From Spirochaetaceae bacterium 4572_59 (GTDB lineage Bacteria; Spirochaetota; Spirochaetia; DSM-2461): DNA of 48,150 nucleotides. Shown piece by piece: positions 25,831-35,076 of the stretch (positions within the stretch are counted from its first letter, which is position 1; the number at the start of each line of letters is the position of its first letter). Both the position numbers and the translations under genes were made by a program. The stretch is from the NCBI GenBank assembly GCA_002084805.1, contig NBMC01000014.1:1-48150 (forward strand). The letters are read 5' to 3'. Under the pieces are notes generated by a model, which made no database searches, was not told the origin of the DNA, and saw nothing but the letters and a program-made list of their open reading frames with translations.

Positions 25831-27528
25831 GTGATTAAAAAGATAGTAATACTTTCACTCCTGCTGTTCTCGGCAGGAGTGTTTTTATTTTCAGAAAATA
25901 CTGATTTAAAGAATATAAGTTTCCAAAGTGATCAGGTCGAGGATGAACTGCTTTCATCACTGCTGAATGAAATGAATCATGAGGAACTACTCGGACAGGT
26001 TCTGATGCTGGGTTATATGGGTGAAGAAGCCTCTCCTGTTATTCTGGAATGGATATCCGAGCATAAAATCGGCGGCATTAAAGTATTCGGTTGGAATGCT
26101 AATAATCTATCTGTTCTGGCAGATACTATCGGAATCATGCAGAAAGCCGCCCTGGCTACACCATTGGGAATTCCCCTGATAGTAGCTACCGACCAGGAAG
26201 GCGGTTGGGTCCGGCATGTAAAGGGAGCAACATCCATTACTCCCGGCAACATGGCGATTGGAGCTTCAGGCCTCCCCTACGATGCTTATCAAACCGGCCT
26301 TTATATTGGCCGGGAGCTCAGAAGTCTCGGAATCAATATGAATTTTGCTCCCACAGTGGATGTGTATCTGAATCCCCTGGCGGATGTTGTCGGTCCCCGG
26401 GCCTTTTCGAATAATCCCGTTCAAACAGGAACCCTTGGAACAGCTTTTTTCAAGGGAATGGATGATGCGGGAGTTATCAGCACAGCAAAACATTTTCCGG
26501 GCCACGGAAATGCAGATAAAGATTCCCATGGAACTCTTCCCATCATCAACTCAGACAAAGAATTTTTAGAGTCAAATGACCTGATTCCCTATAAAATGAT
26601 GATTCAGGAGGGCCTTCCAGCCATTATGGCAGGACATTTGGCTTTTCCCCATATAACTGGAAATGACATCCCAGCCACGCTCAATCCTGTTTTTCTAAGA
26701 GAGATTCTAAGAGAGGAAATGGGTTTTGAAGGACTGATCATAACCGATGATATGGTTATGCAGGGTGCCCAGAGAAACAGGACTCTCGCTCAGGCCTGTG
26801 AAGAATCTCTGCGGGCCGGCAGTGATTTGCTTCTGGTAAGCCGGACCCCCCGCGAGCACGAGAAGATATGGGACACTCTTTCAAAACTGATATATGAGGA
26901 TGAGGAGTTTTACCAGATCGTTTATCAGGCAGCGGAACATGTGCTAAGAACCAAGGTACAATATTTAAAACGAGAAGATGCCGTTCCCTATATACCGGAA
27001 TATAAAACTGACAGGAGCACAATTCCTGCGACGGGAAGTAAAGACTTTTTCTTCAATCAAGCCGCCCGCAGCACCACTCTTATCAGAAAAAACACAATCC
27101 CCCTTTCAGAAAACAGCTCTGTTCTTATTGCCGGCATGTTTTCGGAATTTCGTTACAAAGGGCGGGATTTCTTCCCTGATTCAAAAATTCTCCGGATCCC
27201 CTATTCTTTTGACAGCAAAGAAAAATGGGAAATAGTTGATTCGATTCTGGAGCAAGCGGATAGCTATGACTCCATTATTTTCAGTCTGTCCCGTTATCAG
27301 GATCTCCGGGTACTGAAGGAGTTGAGTTCTCTTGCAGATCAAGTGGTAATCCTTTCCTCACTGACTCCCATCTACCTCAATGATTTGCCATGGATAAGAG
27401 ATGCTGTTGCCGTTTATGGAACGGGAGAAGAGTCATTTACAGCCGGATTCGCTGCCATCAGAGGAGATTTTACTCCTACAGGAAAGTTACCGATTCCCAT
27501 AGACATGCCGATTCCTCTGGAAGAATAA
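25831..27528 (+). CDS. Exported GH3 glycosidase, beta-N-acetylhexosaminidase (NagZ) type
   Basis: A 565-aa glycoside hydrolase family 3 protein with a signal peptide (IVILSLLLFSAGVFLFS), so it acts outside the cytoplasm. The NagZ subgroup is indicated by KHFPGHG (220-226) and the catalytic Asp-His dyad DSH (231-233), with the nucleophile in ITDD (306 or 307). These enzymes release N-acetylglucosamine from peptidoglycan fragments or chitin oligomers. It has an extra C-terminal domain of about 190 residues beyond the compact enteric NagZ. The GTG start follows GAGGAT. A terminator-like hairpin lies within codons 9-20. Confidence 0.83.
   Translation: MIKKIVILSLLLFSAGVFLFSENTDLKNISFQSDQVEDELLSSLLNEMNHEELLGQVLMLGYMGEEASPVILEWISEHKIGGIKVFGWNANNLSVLADTIGIMQKAALATPLGIPLIVATDQEGGWVRHVKGATSITPGNMAIGASGLPYDAYQTGLYIGRELRSLGINMNFAPTVDVYLNPLADVVGPRAFSNNPVQTGTLGTAFFKGMDDAGVISTAKHFPGHGNADKDSHGTLPIINSDKEFLESNDLIPYKMMIQEGLPAIMAGHLAFPHITGNDIPATLNPVFLREILREEMGFEGLIITDDMVMQGAQRNRTLAQACEESLRAGSDLLLVSRTPREHEKIWDTLSKLIYEDEEFYQIVYQAAEHVLRTKVQYLKREDAVPYIPEYKTDRSTIPATGSKDFFFNQAARSTTLIRKNTIPLSENSSVLIAGMFSEFRYKGRDFFPDSKILRIPYSFDSKEKWEIVDSILEQADSYDSIIFSLSRYQDLRVLKELSSLADQVVILSSLTPIYLNDLPWIRDAVAVYGTGEESFTAGFAAIRGDFTPTGKLPIPIDMPIPLEE
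25856..25890 (+). terminator. Terminator-like hairpin inside the GH3 signal-peptide region
   Basis: CACTCCTGC and GCAGGAGTG form a 9-bp, GC-rich stem with an 8-nt loop, followed by TTTTTATTTT. This has intrinsic-terminator form but lies in the first codons of the GH3 gene. It may end trxB transcripts or attenuate the GH3 gene, or be a chance result of coding. Confidence 0.5.
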
Positions 27529-27575
27529 TATTAGTAATGCTATCTTTGATATAAACCAATTTCCTGGAGTCTCCT

Positions 27576-29057
27576 ATGTCATACCGGATCCTGATGATCA
27601 CGAGTGAAGCTGTGCCTTTTGCCAAGTCGGGAGGCCTGGCAGATATGGTTAGTGCCCTTTCTATTGAACTATATCAATCTGGCTCGGATGTGCGGATATT
27701 AATGCCATTATATGGTTTTATATCAAAGGAAGAATTAAAACTTATTGACCCGAATTTTGAGGTTTCCTACAAAAACTACAAAGAAAATTGTGCATTGTAT
27801 GAAGGGAAGCTTCCTCTTTCAAAAATACCAGTTTATTTTCTTGATTCAGCAAAGTTTTATGAAAGGAATGGTATTTACGGTCCAACAGCATCCAGCGCCT
27901 ATCCTGATAATGGTCTTCGTTACAGTCTCCTCAGCCGGGCAGCTCTTCAGCTGGGAAAGCGGATTGACTGGAATCCTCAGATCTTTCATAGCCACGACTG
28001 GCCTACAGGTCTGAATCCGGTCTATCTGAAACTTTCAGACAAAGAGACCTCTTCCTCTAAATGTGCCTCTGTTTTCACTATTCATAACCTGGGATATCAG
28101 GGACGCTTTTCCATGAGGAATACACCCTGGGCCGGTATTACACCAGAGATTGTCCATCAGTATCATTTTGAGGATCAAAACAGAATGAACTATCTGAAAG
28201 CCGGAATCGAAAACAGTGACATGATAACCACAGTCTCACCGACATATGCTTCAGAAATTCAGACTAAGGATTTTGGACACGGCCTGGATCCCATCCTTTC
28301 CAGACGGAGTAAATATCTTAAGGGGATAGTAAACGGTGTTGATTACAATGATTGGAATCCTGAAATAGATAAACATATTGTCCCCCATAATTATTCCCTT
28401 GCTGATCCTGATGGAAAAAAAGCCCTGAAGAAACAGCTGCAAAAAGAGATGGGTCTTGAAATAAGTACGTCCAAACCACTCTTTGCCATGATCTCCCGCC
28501 TTGTGGAACAGAAAGGAATAGAGGAACTATGCGGCCCCGGCAATGGGGTATTGGAAGGATTCTGCAAAAACAATGATGTTCAGCTTGTCATTCTCGGAAC
28601 CGGAGAAAAATGGTGTGAAACAGAACTGAAACGGCTTGGTGAAGAGCTGGATAATCTATCTGTAACAATCAGCTATAATGACTATCTCTCCCATCTGATC
28701 GAAGCGGGAGCAGACTTTTTTATGATGCCTAGTCGTTATGAACCCTGTGGCCTGAATCAGCTTTATTCTCTGAAATATGGAACCCTCCCGATTGTCCGGC
28801 GGACCGGTGGTCTTGCAGATACGGTTCAGGCTCCTGATAAAGAAGACTGTAATGGTACAGGTTTTCTTTTTGATGAGATTTCTCCCGAAGCATTCCTTGC
28901 GGCACTGGAGAAGGCCTGCAGCTACTGGTATGAAAAACCTGCGATCATTGAACAGATGAAAATACTGGCCATGGAACAGGATTTTTCCTGGGGACCCTCT
29001 GCAGAAGAATACCTGAAGGTCTACAAAGAAGCTTTGACTATAGCTAGCGGAAAATAG
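27576..29057 (+). CDS. glgA: Glycogen synthase (ADP-glucose type, GT5)
   Basis: GlgA extends alpha-1,4-glucan chains from ADP-glucose. The 493-aa protein has the N-terminal ADP-glucose motif KSGGLADMV (17-25), HSHDWPTG, FTIHNLGYQG, the NGVDYNDWNP block and the C-terminal PSRYEPCGLNQLYSLKYG with the conserved catalytic Glu. Length fits bacterial GlgA. GGAG precedes the ATG, 47 nt after the GH3 gene. No branching enzyme or GlgC is present in the window. Confidence 0.93.
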   Translation: MSYRILMITSEAVPFAKSGGLADMVSALSIELYQSGSDVRILMPLYGFISKEELKLIDPNFEVSYKNYKENCALYEGKLPLSKIPVYFLDSAKFYERNGIYGPTASSAYPDNGLRYSLLSRAALQLGKRIDWNPQIFHSHDWPTGLNPVYLKLSDKETSSSKCASVFTIHNLGYQGRFSMRNTPWAGITPEIVHQYHFEDQNRMNYLKAGIENSDMITTVSPTYASEIQTKDFGHGLDPILSRRSKYLKGIVNGVDYNDWNPEIDKHIVPHNYSLADPDGKKALKKQLQKEMGLEISTSKPLFAMISRLVEQKGIEELCGPGNGVLEGFCKNNDVQLVILGTGEKWCETELKRLGEELDNLSVTISYNDYLSHLIEAGADFFMMPSRYEPCGLNQLYSLKYGTLPIVRRTGGLADTVQAPDKEDCNGTGFLFDEISPEAFLAALEKACSYWYEKPAIIEQMKILAMEQDFSWGPSAEEYLKVYKEALTIASGK

Positions 29058-29146
29058 AACGCCGTTTTAGATAAGATCTGAATTGCTTGTTAAATCAAAC
29101 AGTTTATCATATACTGTTTTGGTAATTTTAGTATTTTGGAGTTTCC

Positions 29147-30073
29147 ATGCTGGATCCATCTTTGAAGAACTTGTTGATTGAAACAATCTCACAGAGTATC
29201 AAAACCAAAGAAATTGATGAAATTGGCAAAATGTTGTCAAAGGGATTCGACCTGAATAAGCTATCAGGAATGCCCCCTAATGTAACAATAGCAGCCCGTC
29301 TTTCCGGGACTGTTTTAGTTGAATATATGGAATCTAAGGACAGGACTGGCGATCTGATTAAGTTGATTGCAGAACTGGATAATAATATGATTCTGGGTCG
29401 GACCCTCAGTATTGATGGACTTGATTATTTTCTGCAGCAACTGACATTGAATGATTATGTCTATGATTTTCGTAAAAGAAAGGTTGTTCCCCTTAAGGAA
29501 GATCCTCATGAACTACCCAATTGGGGAGCTTTAAAAGATGGAAAAAAGTATCCTATTACAATCATGAGTCTTGATATTGTATCAAACTCGGAACTTGTAA
29601 AAAAATATGGTGCGAAAACCATGAAAAAAGTTTATATAAATTTATGGAAGTACCTTAAGGATCAGCTTTCTAAATATAATGGAAGGATCTGGAGTTGGGC
29701 CGGTGACGGTGGAATTCTGGCCTTTGCCTTTAAAAATCATATTGAGAGAGCTGTAATATTTGCCTTCGAAGTTCAGAGAACCATTTTTCTGTTTAATATG
29801 GATCCCCATAATCCTATTGAAGATAACATTGAACTGCGCATAGGAATTCACACAGGAAAACTTGTTTATCATAATGATTCCGGCACGATTGTTTCTGAAG
29901 TCATTAACCTGGCAGCCCATCTTGAAAAAAGAGCTGCAGAAGCAGGTTATATTTCCATTACGGTAGATGTGCATAAGACTCTCACACCCCGGTATCAGAA
30001 ACAGTTTGAAAAGATTGGATTGTTTGAAGGTACAGACTCCTATAAAACATTGAGTCGACTGGATAATTTCTGA
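29147..30073 (+). CDS. Divergent class III nucleotide cyclase-domain protein
   Basis: A 308-aa protein whose C-terminal half (about 133-290) is a class III cyclase homology domain: SLDIVSNSE (first metal Asp, D143), WSWAGDGGI (second metal Asp, D187), LRIGIHTGKLVY and INLAAHLEKRA. The metal Asps and Asn254 are kept. The transition-state Arg of the usual NxxxR is replaced by His258, and the Lys that normally reads the purine is replaced near 183. Activity is therefore doubtful, though this His variant may define a known subgroup. The N-terminal 130 residues are helical. It sits between glgA and the GH65 gene. Confidence 0.7.
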   Translation: MLDPSLKNLLIETISQSIKTKEIDEIGKMLSKGFDLNKLSGMPPNVTIAARLSGTVLVEYMESKDRTGDLIKLIAELDNNMILGRTLSIDGLDYFLQQLTLNDYVYDFRKRKVVPLKEDPHELPNWGALKDGKKYPITIMSLDIVSNSELVKKYGAKTMKKVYINLWKYLKDQLSKYNGRIWSWAGDGGILAFAFKNHIERAVIFAFEVQRTIFLFNMDPHNPIEDNIELRIGIHTGKLVYHNDSGTIVSEVINLAAHLEKRAAEAGYISITVDVHKTLTPRYQKQFEKIGLFEGTDSYKTLSRLDNF

Positions 30074-30105
30074 TACGACTCTTAAATTTCATTAAGGAAT
30101 AGAAG

Positions 30106-30159
30106 ATGAAGGGTATTATATTTGATCTCGATGATGTATTGGAGAACACAGCTAAATGA
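30106..30159 (+). pseudogene. Beta-phosphoglucomutase remnant (17 codons)
   Basis: After AAGGA and a good spacer, an ATG opens a frame reading MKGIIFDLDDVLENTAK then TGA. This matches the N-terminus of HAD-family beta-phosphoglucomutases, including motif I (DxDxV), but the other 200 or so residues are missing. Its TGA overlaps the GH65 ATG as ATGA. It looks like an in-frame internal deletion that left the start and the coupling stop, possibly now working as a short leader peptide for GH65. Confidence 0.65.
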
Positions 30160-32462
30160 AAGAATACCTGAAGAAAGATCCCTGGCATATAATTGAAGAA
30201 GGATTTCATCCCGAATATAACCGTATTTCAGAAAGTGTTTTCAGTATTGGAAATGGGTATATGGGACAAAGGGCTAACTTTGAAGAAAGCTATACAGGTG
30301 ATTCTCTTCAGGGAAGTTATATGGCCGGAGTCTACTATCCCGACAAGACCATAGTGGGCTGGTGGAAAAACGGATACCCCGAATACTTCGCAAAAGTTCT
30401 GAATTCTACCAAGTGGATCGGTCTTGAGATTCGGATCAATGGAGAAGTCCTTGATCTGGCCAAAGTAAATATAGTGGATTTCAAACGTGATCTTGATATG
30501 CGGAATGGTCTTTTATGCCGCTCCTTTCATATAAAGATGCCCTCAGGTGCTGACATCCATGTGGAGGCAAGTCGTTTTATGAGCCTCAGCCGTCCGGAAA
30601 ACGCCGTGATGGCCTATAAGCTTATGTGTTCCGACAGGAATATTGAATTACAAATCAGCTCAACTCTGGATGGTAATGTTACAAACCAGGACGCCAACTA
30701 CCAGGAGATGTTCTGGGATCATCACATGGAAGAAATCAGTTCTGATACAATGACGGTTTCCATGACAACCCGTAAAACGGCTTTTACCAATATGGTAAAA
30801 GCTTCTCATAAACTATCTATTAATGACAAAAAAGTGAAGATTAGCCCCGAAACAGAGACAGCCGCTGGATTCTGCCGTCAAAGCTACTCTATTGATCTTG
30901 AATGCGCTTCCAGCTTCAAACTGGAAAAATATATCAGCGCTGTCAGCTCCCGGGATTATGAAAAAGAGAATCTGGCGGAAGAGGCTTCCAAAAAACTTCA
31001 GGCGGCCCTTCGGGTTGGTTATGACGGCCTTTTTGCAGAACACAGTTCTGCCTGGCATGATAAATGGGAACTGAGTGATCTGACTATCAAGGGAGATGTT
31101 TCCGCCCAACAGGGTATACGCTTCAATATCTTTCAAATGCTTCAGACCTATACGGGCAGGGATGAAAGACTAAATATAGGCCCGAAGGGTTTTACTGGTG
31201 AAAAATATGGCGGCAGTACCTATTGGGATACCGAAGCCTATTGTATTCCCTTTTATCTTGGATGCTCGGACCCCTCCATTGCCCGCAATCTTCTAATCTA
31301 CCGTTATAAGCATCTGGAAAAAGCCATAGAGAATGCGGAGAAATTGGGATTTACAGGTGGAGCAGCCCTCTACCCCATGGTTACCATGAATGGTGAAGAG
31401 TGTCACAATGAATGGGAAATAACCTTCGAAGAGATTCATAGAAATGGTGCTATTGCCTATGCTATATGGAATTATATCAACAGTACGGGAGACGACAACT
31501 ATCTGAGGGAGTACGGTCTGGAGGTTCTTATAGCTATTGGCCGTTTCTGGGCTCAGAGATCCACCTTTTCCAAACATAAAAAGAAATACGTTATCCTTGG
31601 TGTAACAGGCCCCAACGAATACGAGAATAATGTAAACAACAACTGGTACACCAATACCATGGCAGCATGGTGCATGAATTATGCTATTGAAGCTGTAAAC
31701 CTGGTACAAAGCGATTTTCCCACTGATTACGAAAGGATTGTTAAAAAGACAGCCTTTTCTCTGGATGAACTGAAAGATTTCGAGGAGAGAAGCAGGAATA
31801 TGCATTTCCCTGAGGATGAAGCCTCCGGAGTCTTTTTACAGCAGGATGGTTATTTGGATAAAGAAGACCTGACAACAGATGATTTATCCGATAAAGACAG
31901 ACCCTTGAATCAGAACTGGTCCTGGGATAGAATTCTCAGATCCTGTTTTATCAAACAGGCCGATGTTCTACAGGGACTATTTTTCTTCGAAGACAGATAT
32001 GACAGAGAAACTCTCAAAAAAAACTTCGATTATTATGAGCCGAAAACTGTACATGAATCATCTCTCTCCTCCTGCGTTCATTCTATTCTGGCATCCCGTA
32101 TCGGCTATGAGAAAAAGGCCTATGAGATGTATCTGCGGACAGCTCGTCTGGATCTTGATGATTACAACAACGATACGGATGATGGCTGCCATATTACCAG
32201 CATGGCCGGAACATGGATGGCCATAGTGATGGGATTTGGAGGATTGAAATATCAACACACGGAGATCCAGCTGAATCCGACACTTCCTTCCGCATGGCAA
32301 TCCTATGCTTTCCATATTATCCACAAAGATTCTGTGCTGGGTATCGAGGTATTGCGCGATAAGGTTTGTGTCTCAAACAAAGGCAAGAACAGTATTAAAA
32401 TAAAGATATACAATACTGAAATAAGCATCGAACCCGGCACTGTTGAAGAGCTCAGCTCCTAG
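30156..32462 (+). CDS. GH65 disaccharide phosphorylase, probably maltose phosphorylase
   Basis: Family GH65 enzymes split alpha-linked glucobioses with phosphate into beta-glucose-1-phosphate and glucose. The 768-aa protein has the family length and motifs, including EKYGGSTYWDTEAYCIPFYL and NEWEITFEEIHRNGAIAYAI with the catalytic acid Glu in ITFEE, then NWSWDRILRSCFIKQADV and ESSLSSCVHSILASRIGY. Maltose is favoured over trehalose or kojibiose by overall resemblance, but specificity is not proven. Its start overlaps a beta-phosphoglucomutase remnant. It converges on the next gene with a 2-nt gap. Confidence 0.85.
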   Translation: MKEYLKKDPWHIIEEGFHPEYNRISESVFSIGNGYMGQRANFEESYTGDSLQGSYMAGVYYPDKTIVGWWKNGYPEYFAKVLNSTKWIGLEIRINGEVLDLAKVNIVDFKRDLDMRNGLLCRSFHIKMPSGADIHVEASRFMSLSRPENAVMAYKLMCSDRNIELQISSTLDGNVTNQDANYQEMFWDHHMEEISSDTMTVSMTTRKTAFTNMVKASHKLSINDKKVKISPETETAAGFCRQSYSIDLECASSFKLEKYISAVSSRDYEKENLAEEASKKLQAALRVGYDGLFAEHSSAWHDKWELSDLTIKGDVSAQQGIRFNIFQMLQTYTGRDERLNIGPKGFTGEKYGGSTYWDTEAYCIPFYLGCSDPSIARNLLIYRYKHLEKAIENAEKLGFTGGAALYPMVTMNGEECHNEWEITFEEIHRNGAIAYAIWNYINSTGDDNYLREYGLEVLIAIGRFWAQRSTFSKHKKKYVILGVTGPNEYENNVNNNWYTNTMAAWCMNYAIEAVNLVQSDFPTDYERIVKKTAFSLDELKDFEERSRNMHFPEDEASGVFLQQDGYLDKEDLTTDDLSDKDRPLNQNWSWDRILRSCFIKQADVLQGLFFFEDRYDRETLKKNFDYYEPKTVHESSLSSCVHSILASRIGYEKKAYEMYLRTARLDLDDYNNDTDDGCHITSMAGTWMAIVMGFGGLKYQHTEIQLNPTLPSAWQSYAFHIIHKDSVLGIEVLRDKVCVSNKGKNSIKIKIYNTEISIEPGTVEELSS

Positions 32463-32464
32463 AA

Positions 32465-33382
32465 TTAAAAGAACGATTCCTTAGAAAGAATAATTCTATA
32501 GAGGGTTTCGTTTACCGGAACGTTTATCCCATGCTTCTCTGCGAGAGAAATCAGTTTACCACTGAACCAGGGAGCCTCTGTCTTACGGCAGGCTTCCATA
32601 TCCTGTAGCATGGATGATTTTCCTTCCGGCCCCAGCCCGTTCAGAATGGGATACCAGTTCTGAATATCCTCTCTCCGCAGATCCACCCCACAGGCATGGG
32701 CAACTGTAATTGTTTCTTCCATAGCCGCTTCCATCAATAACTGAACATTACGGTTAGTCTGAAAACCCTTGTAGTTTGCACCGCTTACGGCAGAAACCTG
32801 ATTAACCCCGATATTGATCATCCATTTCCACCAGATGGATCTGTGTATATCTTCGGGAATTTCATAGTGGATGTGACAGGAGTCCAAGAGAGATTCCACA
32901 GCATTCAACTGTTCATTCTTCTTATCATTATCCTTTGAACCAAGCATGAGCTTTCCCCGGCTGGAATAAGTCAACTGATTGGAAACTCTGACAGCATCCA
33001 TACCAATGGCAATAGAATAGAGAATATGGGCATGCGGGAAATTAGCCTCAAGAAACTGTTCACTCTCTATACCGTTTAATACGGAGAGAACAATCGTATC
33101 CTTGCGTATACATCTTTTAAGTAATCCCAGAATCTGTTCCAGATGATGATTTTTTACCGCCACAATAACAAGATCCGGAAATTCTGTTAGATCCTGAGAG
33201 TTTTTTACAACAAAGTTCTCTGGTACATCATTAATCAGAAAATGCCCACCAAGCAATTTTTCATATCGTGAACCATCCGCCAGATAGAATAGGTTTTCTT
33301 TCAAATAAGTTTTTAAAGCTTCTCCAAAAAGGATTCCCAATGCTCCTGCACCAATAATTGCTACTGACTGAATGGATTTCAT
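32465..33382 (-). CDS. 2-dehydropantoate 2-reductase (ApbA/PanE family)
   Basis: A 305-aa NADPH-dependent reductase of the KPR family; in pantothenate synthesis it reduces ketopantoate to pantoate. The N-terminal Rossmann motif is VAIIGAGALGILFGEAL, followed by VIVAVKNHHLEQIL and VLNGIESEQFL. The KPR C-domain shows KWMINIGVNQVSAVSGANYKG with the catalytic Lys, then SSMLQDMEACRKTEAPWFSG. No other pantothenate gene is nearby, and paralogues of other substrate range exist, so the exact role is less certain than the family. Confidence 0.83.
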   Translation of the reverse strand: MKSIQSVAIIGAGALGILFGEALKTYLKENLFYLADGSRYEKLLGGHFLINDVPENFVVKNSQDLTEFPDLVIVAVKNHHLEQILGLLKRCIRKDTIVLSVLNGIESEQFLEANFPHAHILYSIAIGMDAVRVSNQLTYSSRGKLMLGSKDNDKKNEQLNAVESLLDSCHIHYEIPEDIHRSIWWKWMINIGVNQVSAVSGANYKGFQTNRNVQLLMEAAMEETITVAHACGVDLRREDIQNWYPILNGLGPEGKSSMLQDMEACRKTEAPWFSGKLISLAEKHGINVPVNETLYRIILSKESFF

Positions 33383-33480
33383 GCTGTGCTCCTTCTGTAG
33401 TCCTATATTATAAAGTATAACAGGAATAAGTATACTAGAAAAAGTAGAATTGAAAAATTCGGGGCGGAATCATCAAGGGC

Positions 33481-33569
33481 GAAATTCCTACTAGTGTTTT
33501 GCACACTATGTGAAATTCTCCTAGTATAAACAAACTATTATTGACATTATTCACTAATTCGTCAAAATA
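33481..33569 (+). promoter_or_regulatory. Tandem repeats and weak promoter upstream of the nitronate monooxygenase-like gene
   Basis: Two imperfect copies, each starting GAAATTC and containing CTAGT then ACTAT, lie 31 nt apart (from 33481 and from 33512). They are followed by TTGACA at 33541, a 17-nt spacer and a poor -10 (AAAATA). The copies could be operators at this 250-nt intergenic region. Confidence 0.4.
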
Positions 33570-33632
33570 AGATTTACATATCTCTTTTATTTACTTAAGA
33601 TGGAATGGATTTATAATAAGTAAGGAGTTCCC

Positions 33633-35066
33633 ATGACTAATCCAATCATAATACAGGGCGGAATGGGTATAGCTGTATCCAACTGGCGTCTGGCTAGAGC
33701 AGTTTCAAAAATAGGCCAACTGGGGGTTATTTCAGGAACAAGTCTTGATGGCGTTTTAGCTCGTAGATTACAGGATGGAGATCCCGGCGGACATATGCGT
33801 CGTGCCCTGGATGCTTTTCCCTTTAAAGATAGTGCCAAAAGAATTATAGATAAATATTTTGTAACCGGCGGTATCAAGAAAGAACATAATTATACTCAGG
33901 TTCCCATGTTCAAAGTAGAAAATAATGATGATCTGAATGAGCTGACAGTTGCTGCAAACTTTACAGAAACCTATTTAGCTAAGGAAGGACACAATGGTCT
34001 GGTAGGAGTCAACTACCTTGAAAAAGTTCAACTACCCCACCTTCCTTCCATATATGGTGCTCTATTAGCCGGAATCGACTATATAATTATGGGTGCGGGA
34101 ATTCCTCTGGAAATTCCAGGTATTCTGAAAACACTGGCAGATAACTGCAAAGCAACTATGAAAATCAATGTTGATAATGCCGCTAAAGAGGATAATTTTT
34201 TTACACAATTCGATCCTGCTGCTCTCTTCGGCAAAGAACTGCCATCCTTGAAGATGCCCCGCTTTCTACCTATCATATCATCCAATTTCCTGGCAACTCT
34301 GATGGCCAAAAAAGCATCTGGTCCCATAGACGGTTTTATTATCGAGAATTTTCAGGCTGGTGGGCATAATGCTCCTCCCCGGGGAAAAATGAACTTTGAC
34401 GAATGGGGAGAACCTATTTATGGTGACAGAGATATGGTTGATATAGAAAAAATCAAGGAGCTGGGACTTCCCTTCTGGCTGGCAGGATCCTATGGAGGAC
34501 CTGATAAATTACAAGCAGCTTTGGCTACCGGAGCAGCAGGGATTCAGGTTGGTACGGCCTTTGCACTCTGCGAGGAATCCGCAATTGTCAGTGATTTGAA
34601 GAAACAGATCATCCAAAAAATGAGCAGGGATGAGGAAGAAATTTCCACGGATACAAAAGCATCCCCGACGGGTTTTCCTTTTAAGGTAATAAAACTGGCC
34701 GATACCATTTCAGAAAGCAGCGTTTTTCAAACCCGCAGAAAAGTCTGCAACCTGGGATATCTGAGAACTCTCTATAAAAAAGACGATGGTTCTGTAGGAT
34801 ATCGCTGCCCTGCCGAGAGTAAGGCTGTCTTTGAAAAAAAAGGCGGAACCTCCGATGAATTAACTGCCGGCAAAAAATGTCTTTGTAATGCTCTGTTTGC
34901 AACAGTAGGTTTGCCTACGGGCTATAAGGATGGAACCATTGAGAAACCCCTGGTCACAATCGGTTCCAATGTTGAATCTATTAAAAAACTGATAAAAGAA
35001 AAAACTGAATTTTCGGCAGAAGATGTGGTTGATTTTATTTTGAAACCCGAAAAATCGATACAGTAA
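33633..35066 (+). CDS. Nitronate monooxygenase / FabK-like flavoprotein (NPD family)
   Basis: A 477-aa TIM-barrel FMN protein of the 2-nitropropane dioxygenase family. It opens with PIIIQGGMGIAVSNWRLARAV, has GLVGVNYL, the flavin-loop segment IENFQAGGHNAPPRGK, PFWLAGSYGGPDKLQAALATGA and GIQVGTAFALCEES. Relatives are nitronate-detoxifying oxidases or the enoyl-ACP reductase FabK. It is longer than both, with a C-terminal extension (about residues 365-450) holding several Cys (VCNLGYLRTLY; YRCPAE; KKCLCNALFAT) that might bind a metal. AAGGAG precedes the ATG. Confidence 0.8.
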   Translation: MTNPIIIQGGMGIAVSNWRLARAVSKIGQLGVISGTSLDGVLARRLQDGDPGGHMRRALDAFPFKDSAKRIIDKYFVTGGIKKEHNYTQVPMFKVENNDDLNELTVAANFTETYLAKEGHNGLVGVNYLEKVQLPHLPSIYGALLAGIDYIIMGAGIPLEIPGILKTLADNCKATMKINVDNAAKEDNFFTQFDPAALFGKELPSLKMPRFLPIISSNFLATLMAKKASGPIDGFIIENFQAGGHNAPPRGKMNFDEWGEPIYGDRDMVDIEKIKELGLPFWLAGSYGGPDKLQAALATGAAGIQVGTAFALCEESAIVSDLKKQIIQKMSRDEEEISTDTKASPTGFPFKVIKLADTISESSVFQTRRKVCNLGYLRTLYKKDDGSVGYRCPAESKAVFEKKGGTSDELTAGKKCLCNALFATVGLPTGYKDGTIEKPLVTIGSNVESIKKLIKEKTEFSAEDVVDFILKPEKSIQ

Positions 35067-35076
35067 AAACTATAGT

